The notes under the pieces are model-generated. The model was given only the letters and a program-made list of their open reading frames with translations, did no database searches and was not told the DNA's origin. Below, in pieces: positions 59,501 through 64,000 of a stretch of 64,000 bases of DNA. Every line of letters begins with the position of its first letter. The first letter of the stretch is position 1. The translations under genes and the position numbers were made by a program. Source of the DNA: Diphasiastrum complanatum (lineage: Eukaryota; Streptophyta; Lycopodiopsida; Lycopodiales; Lycopodiaceae); NCBI GenBank assembly GCA_029204225.1, contig MU831875.1, positions 35,068 through 99,067 of the forward strand, read 5' to 3'.

Positions 59501-62458
59501 CTTCCAAACTTGTTCCTTTGCAGCATCTTCATAAAATAAAGGATCCTCTGAATCCAACACTGAAGCCATAAACGCATAATGTGTTTCTTCACCATCTTCA
59601 CAAAAGTTGACACTAGAACGTGTCAATCTCTTAGCTCCTTGTTGACTCGATTCTCCCTCATCCAAATTTGACTATCTTGTATAGTCTCACAATACCATCT
59701 TGGTAACTTCTTTGTCGGTGACATAGAAGGAGAATAAGTATCAAATACTCCTGACCTTTCGTTACGTTTACCAAGATCCACCTGTGTACCCACCCTTGGT
59801 ACAACTTGTGTACAAGTTGTATCACATGGACCTGTATCTTCCTGAACATCATCTATAATAGGAGTTTTTGATGTAGGAGAAAATATATCCTACTCATGAT
59901 CTTCTAGGTTAGAAGACTCACTTTCCTCAACATCCCTGCTCATAATCACCTTCTTACTGGTAAGATTATAAGGCGATATGCCTTTTCTTCCTCATCATAA
60001 CCCAGGAATAACACTTGATTGCCTTTGAATCAAGTTTCTGATGATTATCTTTAGAAATATGAGCATATGCAATACAACCAAAAACTCATAGATGATCCAC
60101 TTTAGGTTTTATACCTGTGAAAGCTTCTTCTGGAGTTCGATTTAGAACAGCTTTTGTAGGACTTGTATACTGTTGTACTAACTGCTTCGCCCCCCACAAA
60201 TGATTCTTGAGATTCTTACCTCGTAGCATGCTTCGAGCACTCTCCACAATAGACCTGTTCTTTCTCTCGGCTACTCCATTATGCTGTGGTGTATCAATCG
60301 AAGCAACTTGTCTCTTGATTCCATGTTCTTTGCAGAATTCCTAGAATTCTATAGATATGAACTCACCTCCCTTATCTGAACTTAGAATCTTGATTAGCTT
60401 TCATGTTTGCTTCTCAACAAATGATTTGAACTGAGTAAAATACTTAAAAGCTTGTATATGCTCCATCCTTAGGAAACTGCATATGATGATGCTTGCCCAT
60501 AAGACAACCTTCACAGATTTTTTCCGAAGATACAATATTAGGTAATCCTATTACCATACTATTGTCTTTTAGAACCTGTAAGCTTTTATAGTTCAGATGT
60601 CCCAAACCTTTCATGCCACATCCTGCTCTCCATTCTATCAGAAGCTGCACAAACCTGATGATCTGATGTAGACGCATCAAGTTTGTAAAGTCGACCTTCC
60701 AAAGATCCTTTGACCACAACTTTGTGACCTTTATTTTTGTCTTTGATAAGACACTTCTGATCATCAAACTCAACTTTCATATGCTGTTTAGCAATAGCAA
60801 CAAACTGAAAGTAAATTCTTCTTTAAACCTGGAACATAGAGAACATTCTTGATTTCTCCACATGCGCATTTACACCAGTGTCATCAAACTGTGTAAACCA
60901 CTCACGACATGGTGTCATATGTTGCGTTGCTCTAGAATCAATGTACCAACAATCATTAGAGTGCTCTGAAACCATGATAGAATTCACAAAATCGGAGTAG
61001 AACTAATCTTATTAGTACTCACACAAAACATCAATCACAAGAGAAGAAGAGAGAGACTTGCAAGAAGCCATGCTTACACAAACTGAAAACTGAGATGACA
61101 ATGGAGGTGGGCACCCTGTAGAGACTGCCCACAATTAAAAGCAAAAGCTATCCTTCTACAATAGCAATTGGAATGCTAATTATGAAGTCTTAAGTTTTAA
61201 CAATAAAATCTATGCTATCTTAGTTAAAATAGATTTCTATACTATTCTAACAAACTTGGTACTTATACTATAAATAGAAGTACCTATACTAAAAATAAAA
61301 ATAGGCCTTCTACGCACGCAGGCTGGCCTCTACAATGAATTAATTAACCATTAATTCCTAACAGCTGTGAATTCTCTTTTCAACCAACCAGTATAAGAGA
61401 CTTCTTCATAAGCTTGAGGGTGGACGTAGGACCTACCCAATCCTAACTTCTAATAGAATCTCAACAATACACGGAGACAGTTACTTTGCAGCTGCATCAA
61501 AAATCCCTGAGGTAAATTATTATAAACCAAACTTGATTGATTGAGATAGTACCTAATATTAACTGAATTGTAGGCACTTATGAGAAAAATAAGCAATAGT
61601 GGGGTCCTGGAAGTTTCACAGGTGACTATGGTCTAAGGTGCTGTAATAAGTTTTCTAGGGGAAACCCAAGTGGGGCAAGAGTAGGTCTTTCAGGACAATG
61701 GTGCTACAAAGCCTAGAGTGAATGGGTATGCAAAGCAATAAGAGTAGAAGAGAGATCTTACAAAACTTGCAGTTACAGCTGCCTGCAATCTAAACATTTA
61801 TTAGAAGAAACAAGGATGCTTTGAAGAGCACTTACTACTCTCAATCTAGACACAGGCAGAAGTGAGAGGGTATTATGCAACATTGCTGTTCTCAGCTTTC
61901 TGGTCATATACTGATTTATCAAGCACACTTTTCTTACACAAAAATTGCACATAACAGACTCCAAAAAAGTTTTCAGCTGGATACTTTTAAGTTGAAAGAA
62001 ACAGCTTCTTAATATAAGAAAATAAATCTACAACCTAAAAGCAACTTCCAGAAAAATAAATTAATAGAAGTTACGACCATTGACCAGCTAGGATATCAAA
62101 ATCTATCCTGATAAATGCTTCGTAGCCAATTTCTAACATTTAATCACTTATTTACAAGCTCTAACTAGGCATAGTATGAAATAGCTTCACTATTACATGA
62201 ACAACTCTTCAAGCAACTCTAGACGGAGTATCTTGTATTTATAGATGCAAATACAAGCCTAAGATGGATAGATTGCATACTTGTCAAGGCGTCTATTGAT
62301 CCATTGAGTAAACCTTCAGCTTTGCGATTCGTTTACTAACAACTTCAAGTCTGCTGTCTGCGTTTGAAGTATCTGCCCCATCAAACTATGAAGGCATGCC
62401 CCACAACAGAGTGGGGAATTGAAGCAACTGCGAAGCTCTCCACAGAGCTTTGATTTGC
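31632..62458 (-). CDS. QSOX: Quiescin sulfhydryl oxidase (QSOX), 3' part of gene; 5' exons off the right edge
   Basis: QSOX oxidises protein thiols to disulfides with FAD and O2 in the secretory pathway. Exons on the - strand, 5' to 3': 62458-62314 (damaged), 57655-57598 (tentative), 56570-56495, 56340-56272, 56141-56080, 55998-55821, 46884-46844, 45409-45263, 36475-36412, 32018-31632. The last eight have GT-AG borders and fully matching phases and give 341 codons including the TAA at 31634-31632. They cover the helical spacer ([19 protein letters not shown]), the Erv/ALR domain ([39 protein letters not shown] with the CxxC, WFWRAHNE then VN for FAD), a C-terminal LCSSC pair and one membrane helix. 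The first thioredoxin domain with its CxxC is not in the window. Introns reach 8.9 kb and are packed with transposons. Confidence 0.88.
32370..32770 (+). mobile_element. LINE 3'-end fragment
   Basis: Matches the C-terminal part of LINE 2 (40440-40830) in order: the [15 protein letters not shown]-type segment, the [15 protein letters not shown]-type segment, and the Cys/His box that ends in YYEI(R). Frames are broken and the tail is missing. It lies in the last QSOX intron. Confidence 0.7.
33010..33345 (-). mobile_element. LINE 3'-end fragment, reverse orientation
   Basis: The reverse complement matches the LINE region after the Cys/His box (the [17 protein letters not shown] block seen at 40861-40920). 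It abuts the 5' end of LINE 1 head to head. Confidence 0.55.
33600..35964 (+). pseudogene. LINE 1 ORF2: RT and C-terminal Cys/His domain
   Basis: RT blocks in frame 33761-34792: [31 protein letters not shown] and [12 protein letters not shown] frameshift then moves the [10 protein letters not shown] catalytic block (near 34675) to another frame. Reading continues at 34789-35097 and, after a stop at 35095, at 35125-35964. The C-terminal [19 protein letters not shown] (CX2CX9HX4C) is the zinc-finger-like box typical of LINE ORF2 ends. The endonuclease is missing. Confidence 0.85.
36086..36148 (+). repeat. (TC)n tail of LINE 1
   Basis: About 63 bp of TC repeat directly after AATAAAGCTTTCTTTC. 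Confidence 0.95.
36412..36475 (-). CDS. QSOX: QSOX exon: FAD-binding W-x-W...HN segment
   Basis: 64 nt (1 + 21 codons) with donor GAG/GTAATC. It encodes [14 protein letters not shown]. The codon phase joins exactly to VN of the last exon, giving the FAD-contacting HNxVN motif of Erv/ALR domains. It stands alone between LINE 1 and LINE 2. Confidence 0.92.
36870..38230 (+). pseudogene. LINE 2 ORF1
   Basis: The N-terminal part is Pro/Ala-rich and built on a repeat (37040-37400). It has two long C runs (37019-37031 and about 37311-37334) that break frame. Then come the TPSKSTELL motif (shared with LINE 3), a coiled-coil-like stretch, and an RNA-binding-like domain in the frame ending 38231 ([37 protein letters not shown]). 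ORF1 proteins of LINEs bind the element RNA. Confidence 0.7.
37040..37400 (+). repeat. ~55-bp minisatellite in LINE 2 ORF1
   Basis: Repeats of a unit near GTGTGCCGCCCCCTGCTGCT followed by ACCTCCCCTAC and a variable part, about 6-7 copies. Translated, it gives [10 protein letters not shown]-like repeats. Confidence 0.75.
38241..41008 (+). pseudogene. LINE 2 ORF2: endonuclease, RT, C-terminal box
   Basis: The endonuclease start ([18 protein letters not shown], with the catalytic Glu) is at 38340-38420. Later endonuclease and linker parts follow in shifted frames (38601-39227). RT (39128-39985) has [41 protein letters not shown] and [10 protein letters not shown] in place of YADD. The C-terminal Cys/His box ([15 protein letters not shown]) is near 40750. 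Its first Cys codon is preceded by a stop at about 40738. A CAG run lies at 41218-41235. Confidence 0.82.
41455..41516 (+). repeat. (TC)n tail of LINE 2
   Basis: About 62 bp of TC after TTAATAAAGCTTTCTTTCTTTCT. Confidence 0.95.
41530..42645 (+). mobile_element. Collapsed Copia G: two partial LTRs around a pol remnant
   Basis: LTR copies at about 41538-41703 and 42452-42640 share GAGCTATATTTAGGGGCCCATG and the following ~120 bp. The right copy follows a polypurine tract (AGGGGGAGTG). Only about 750 bp lie between them: the end of RT ([30 protein letters not shown]) and a decayed RNase H ([21 protein letters not shown]). Leader, gag, protease, integrase and the RT core are gone. Frames are broken. 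Confidence 0.8.
42725..44450 (+). mobile_element. LINE 5, internally deleted LINE copy
   Basis: It starts in the ORF1 RNA-binding-like region (matches LINE 2 at about 38012-38160). It continues through the endonuclease start near 43080-43140 (TGTTGCTCATAGAGACACATGA), jumps to RT ([19 protein letters not shown] at about 43730; [12 protein letters not shown] near 43935), then to the Cys/His box near 44130 ([19 protein letters not shown]). It lacks the (TC)n tail and is more diverged than LINEs 2 and 3, so probably older. Confidence 0.78.
44451..45262. other. QSOX intron sequence, nothing recognised
   Basis: Between LINE 5 and the Erv exon I see A/T-rich intron sequence only. The - strand frame at 44829-45065 shows no QSOX or transposon motif. 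Confidence 0.5.
45263..45409 (-). CDS. QSOX: QSOX exon: Erv/ALR catalytic CxxC
   Basis: 147 nt with acceptor GGCAG and donor AAG/GTATTT. It encodes [16 protein letters not shown] and [21 protein letters not shown] is the redox pair next to the flavin. Phases join with both neighbours. The frame is open throughout. Confidence 0.94.
46236..46285 (+). repeat. Poly(T)/TTTTA low-complexity tract
   Basis: T runs broken by single A, followed by eight G. On the - strand this is an A-rich stretch, possibly an old retroposon tail. Confidence 0.75.
46844..46884 (-). CDS. QSOX: QSOX 41-nt exon: [11 protein letters not shown]
   Basis: 41 nt between acceptor TGTAG and donor CAG/GTTAG. It encodes [13 protein letters not shown] plus two bases completed to Ser by the next exon. 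This matches the CRGSKNxTRGFSCGLW segment of plant QSOX. It is too short for a standard ORF search. Confidence 0.93.
47619..47745. repeat. ~70-bp direct duplication
   Basis: Two diverged copies of a segment containing AGGTGAG, then ATCTTGGTGGT and GTGGCG/ATGGCA, start near 47619 and 47689. Both lie in the large QSOX intron. No coding sense is seen. Confidence 0.6.
48298..48314 (-). repeat. (TC)n tail of LINE 3
   Basis: A short GA run on the + strand followed by AAAGAAAGAAAGCTTTATT; reverse-complemented it is the same tail as LINEs 1 and 2 but shorter. Confidence 0.85.
48500..51491 (-). pseudogene. LINE 3 ORF2: endonuclease, RT, remnant C-terminus
   Basis: The endonuclease frame 50868-51491 has [27 protein letters not shown] and GDFNARTS, the apurinic-type endonuclease blocks in order. 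Linker and RT follow in frames 50003-51391 and 49599-50006 ([31 protein letters not shown]). A TAG and a frameshift near 49597 interrupt GVKxGC. The [10 protein letters not shown] catalytic block lies near 49470. A stop at 49186-49188 and a deletion near 48905 remove most of the C-terminus. Confidence 0.85.
51588..52605 (-). pseudogene. LINE 3 ORF1
   Basis: Frame 51664-52605 starts [12 protein letters not shown], with a long Ser/Pro-rich region, then [10 protein letters not shown], then a coiled coil ([20 protein letters not shown]). A frameshift near 51830 passes to the RNA-binding-like domain ([37 protein letters not shown]) ending at 51588. The product would coat element RNA. The Ser-rich N-terminus differs completely from the Pro/Ala repeat of LINE 2. 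Confidence 0.75.
52615..53625 (-). mobile_element. LINE 4, internally deleted LINE copy
   Basis: On the - strand it passes from an ORF1 remnant and endonuclease pieces (near 53625-53270) to the linker ([20 protein letters not shown], 53240) and the RT start ([14 protein letters not shown] near 52850). It then jumps to the C-terminal [18 protein letters not shown] segment and the Cys/His box [17 protein letters not shown] near 52690-52640. The RT core with its catalytic Asp residues is deleted. It ends where LINE 3 begins. Confidence 0.78.
53880..54530 (+). pseudogene. hAT-type transposase remnant
   Basis: Frame pieces give [13 protein letters not shown] (near 54340-54385) and, in another frame, [25 protein letters not shown] (near 54400-54480). 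These match the plant hAT/DUF659 transposase order of SDGWTD followed by INFLV..GT.FL.AVDASD. A stretch at 53900-54030 may be the preceding part. Stops and shifts abound and no terminal inverted repeats were found. It lies in the 8.9-kb QSOX intron. Confidence 0.65.
54531..55820. other. QSOX intron sequence, nothing recognised
   Basis: Between the hAT remnant and the exon at 55821 I see no gene, repeat or element. Confidence 0.5.
55821..56570 (-). CDS. QSOX: QSOX four-exon cluster: helical spacer domain
   Basis: Exons 56570-56495, 56340-56272, 56141-56080 and 55998-55821 are separated by introns of 154, 130 and 81 bp, the only compact part of the gene. They encode [13 protein letters not shown], then [17 protein letters not shown], then [13 protein letters not shown], then [18 protein letters not shown] and [12 protein letters not shown]. 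The [11 protein letters not shown] run is diagnostic of plant QSOX. The donor of the last exon is GTCCGA, a weak but acceptable site. The acceptor at 56341 was chosen because it keeps phase 0. Confidence 0.9.
56571..57597. other. QSOX intron sequence with a (TG)n microsatellite
   Basis: No coding signal. (TG)n lies at about 57429-57449. Confidence 0.5.
57429..57449 (+). repeat. (TG)n microsatellite
   Basis: About ten TG units within a QSOX intron. Confidence 0.85.
57598..57655 (-). CDS. QSOX: Possible QSOX exon in the variable linker
   Basis: 58 nt with a good donor (CGAG/GTATGA) and acceptor (TTACAAG). It is open in the phase needed by the exon at 56570 and encodes [18 protein letters not shown]. 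The linker is poorly conserved in QSOX, so only splice sites and phase support it. Copia E begins 72 bp away. Confidence 0.45.
57728..58115 (-). repeat. Copia E 3' LTR
   Basis: On the + strand TGATAGAATTCAC...ATTCCTAACA, the partner of 60975-61363 with small indels (for example near 57860 and 57950). Confidence 0.9.
58269..60974 (-). pseudogene. Copia E protease, integrase, RT, RNase H
   Basis: Protease [12 protein letters not shown] is near 60930 (DSR in place of DSG). Integrase pieces are [11 protein letters not shown] in one frame and [15 protein letters not shown] in another. The core near 60250 keeps the catalytic Glu (NGVAERK). RT is in frames 59441-59665, 59052-59282 ([19 protein letters not shown]) and 58269-59048. 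The expected YVDD lies near the junction at 59050, where the block is missing or displaced. RNase [19 protein letters not shown]. Many frameshifts and stops are present. Confidence 0.88.
60975..61363 (-). repeat. Copia E 5' LTR
   Basis: The partner of 57728-58115. Its inner end abuts a TGGTTTCAGAGC sequence, one mismatch from the usual primer site. Confidence 0.9.
61364..62313. other. QSOX intron sequence, nothing recognised
   Basis: Between Copia E and the damaged thioredoxin exon. One more exon of the linker would be expected somewhere between 57.7 and 62.3 kb from the splice phases, but I did not find it. Confidence 0.45.
62314..62458 (-). pseudogene. QSOX: QSOX thioredoxin-domain exon with frame-breaking changes
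   Basis: Between acceptor ACACAG and donor AAG/GTTTAC, three pieces match the plant QSOX thioredoxin end but lie in different frames: KSKLC, then ESFAVAS, then [10 protein letters not shown] and [10 protein letters not shown]. Two single-base insertions would explain the shifts (one near 62440, one near 62421). A TAG replaces the Lys codon expected after GMPS. Either the gene is decaying, or this part of the assembly has errors; the downstream exons are clean. Confidence 0.7.
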
Positions 62459-64000
62459 CTGTGTTGCCAAACCAAAAAGGTAAACATTATAATACCATGT
62501 AATTTACAATCACTAAGTTTTAAGACACAGTAACAGTCAGCTCCTCCTAACCTCTTTAGACTTCAAAAACTATGTTAGTGAAGTATGGTACATTGAAGAT
62601 TTCACGGACTACAATAAAATATTAGTATGCTTAGAACTTGTCAGACTACACTTATTGCTTTGCTCAAATATTTGTGGAAACAATATGTGGCACCATTGAA
62701 ATCTGAGAGTCATATATCAATTAAATCTAAGACAAACGTAATGAGAAACACATGCAGCCTTTATCAAGCTCAGGCACAAAGTCTAGAAACATTAACATCG
62801 TCAGGCATAGCAAGACTCTAATATATGACATCCCTACGGATGCCATCAGCACACACAAGTAGGTGCACATAACAAGCAAAAAGATATGTCAATGCCAGCT
62901 TTCATAAATAAATATGAAGACAGATGTGCCAAGGTTACTTCTCTGAACGTGAAGACTCGGCCACGGTTAAGGCTAGCACTAGAAAATAAAGCCCCAACTT
63001 CCACTGTCCTTCCCTATGAACATTAAGGAATATAATATACCATCACTTGAGCTTGCCCAAACAAGCCTAAACCTATAGAAGGTAGATGAGGTGGAAAAGT
63101 ACAACAGTAAAATCTCAAGTGGCAACTGCACGGTCCACTAATACAGCAGAGAAAAATATCGATGTTTAGGATGGAACCGTGTAGACACTCACATAACTTT
63201 ATGACCCAAAAGGGTCTTAGACTAAAACTCTGTGCATTGCATGGACTACATGCTATGACACCCCTACTGATGTCACTAGCTTCCCAAGAGGTGCAGGTCA
63301 ACTATCTACCCCAATTAAGCATTTTCCTAGGTCGGCTATATTATGTTTTTCCACAACCATTTTCTTCAAAAGTGACTCAGAATTTTCAGTGTATACAATG
63401 TTATTTTGTCAGTTGGGGGCACATTACTTGATGGCTTGGGCCCAGAACTCTATATATGCATTTGTGAACAAGACAATGGTTTCCACCCAAGTCCCTGGCC
63501 ACTTCATGCGATGACTTCTCAATATGGCATTAAGCCTATAGGCAGTCATTTGGTGGGCTTATTATCGATTGTGTTTTGAAGTCTTTCAGATGACCTTAGG
63601 AGTAAAGTTTCCATGAATTGCAATTCGTTAGCAAATGAATCATGATTCGTCAATGAATCAATAGGGCCCAGTTTGGATTAGACGGAATTGGGACTGTAAA
63701 ACTTATTAGAACTGTCCCAGGTCCCATTTTCAAAATCCAGAATTGTGCCCAATTTTGTGCCAATTTGTAAGGGAGAAGGTCGAAGGAGAGCAAGCTTTAA
63801 AGGAGAAAGATGAGAAAAGAGGGAAGAGAGAGGAGAGATAATAGGAGGAGGAGATATTAGCTAAGATTAGAGAGATGAAGAAAGTGGAGTTAGGCAAATG
63901 TGAAGTTAGTGTAGGAATGACACAGGTGTTAATAGTTACGAGAGTTAGTAGTTAGGAGAGAAAGGGGATACAATTAGGAGTTAGCCTTTAGGAAAGTTAG
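62459..64000. other. Upstream QSOX intron or flank, nothing recognised
   Basis: The exon with the first thioredoxin CxxC should lie on the - strand to the right, and I see no copy of it before 64000. The last ~240 bp are strongly purine-rich (GGAGAGA runs from about 63770). No promoter can be assigned. Confidence 0.45.

Larger units (their letters stand above)
57728..61363 (-). mobile_element. Copia E, LTR retrotransposon lacking leader and gag
   Basis: LTRs at 57728-58115 and 60975-61363 (388 and 389 bp) are closely similar. The polypurine tract (AGTGGGAG, - strand) precedes the 3' LTR. On the - strand the 5' LTR is followed at once by TGGTTTCAGAGC and then protease coding sequence, so leader and gag are absent. 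The internal part is only 2.86 kb. Flanks ATTGT and GCTGT share three of five bases, so a target duplication is not clear. It lies in a QSOX intron. Confidence 0.9.

Noticed and set aside
63660-63700. Possible MITE terminus (GGGCCCAGTTTGGATTAG)
   Set aside because: It resembles some plant MITE ends, but I found no partner inverted repeat or target duplication.
1-64000. tRNA or rRNA genes
   Set aside because: No cloverleaf-like or rRNA-conserved stretch was noticed. The tRNA-complementary sites found are retroelement primer sites.

Overview
The window is nuclear DNA from a land plant with a large, transposon-rich genome. The evidence is plant-type Copia elements primed by initiator-Met tRNA (primer site TGGTATCAGAGC), an Athila/Tat-like Ty3/gypsy element with an extra ORF after pol, a family of LINEs, and one host gene whose introns are filled with these elements. 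The sequence does not let me name the species. Intron size and LINE load would fit a fern, gymnosperm or other large-genome plant, but that is a guess.

Layout, left to right. 1-1.6 kb is the 5' end of a Copia element (LTR, primer site, leader, start of gag). It is joined to 1.6-3.64 kb, the 3' end of a gypsy-like element (end of an env-position ORF, polypurine tract, LTR). 3.70-15.81 kb is Copia B (+ strand), split at 6568-12691 by a younger Copia C (- strand) with identical-length 682-bp LTRs and a perfect GGAGC target duplication. Copia B itself sits inside an older LTR of the Copia C family, which gives three nested layers. 17.8-27.7 kb is a gypsy element (gag, protease, RT remnant, RNase H, integrase, env-position ORF, 3' LTR) that has lost its RT catalytic core. 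27.74-28.49 kb is a decayed ~35-bp tandem repeat, and 28.5-31.6 kb is mostly unassigned.

31.6-62.46 kb is one host gene on the - strand: a plant quiescin sulfhydryl oxidase (QSOX), the ER/secretory enzyme that makes protein disulfides. I could place eight consecutive 3' exons with matching splice phases, one tentative exon, and one thioredoxin-domain exon with frame-breaking changes. The N-terminal exons must lie beyond the right edge. Its introns hold LINE 1 (33.3-36.1 kb), LINE 2 (36.8-41.5 kb), a collapsed Copia (41.5-42.6 kb), LINE 5 (42.7-44.5 kb), LINEs 3 and 4 (48.3-53.6 kb, - strand), a hAT transposase remnant (53.9-54.5 kb) and gag-less Copia E (57.7-61.4 kb).

Every mobile element here carries stops, frameshifts or deletions, so none looks autonomous. 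The most notable observations are: the QSOX gene and its damaged thioredoxin exon; a protein domain shared by the env-position ORFs of two different gypsy elements; LINEs that end in (TC)n instead of poly(A); loss of the integrase catalytic Glu to Lys in two separate Copia elements; and a repeated CTTCGCC motif in the two untranslated segments of the gypsy element.
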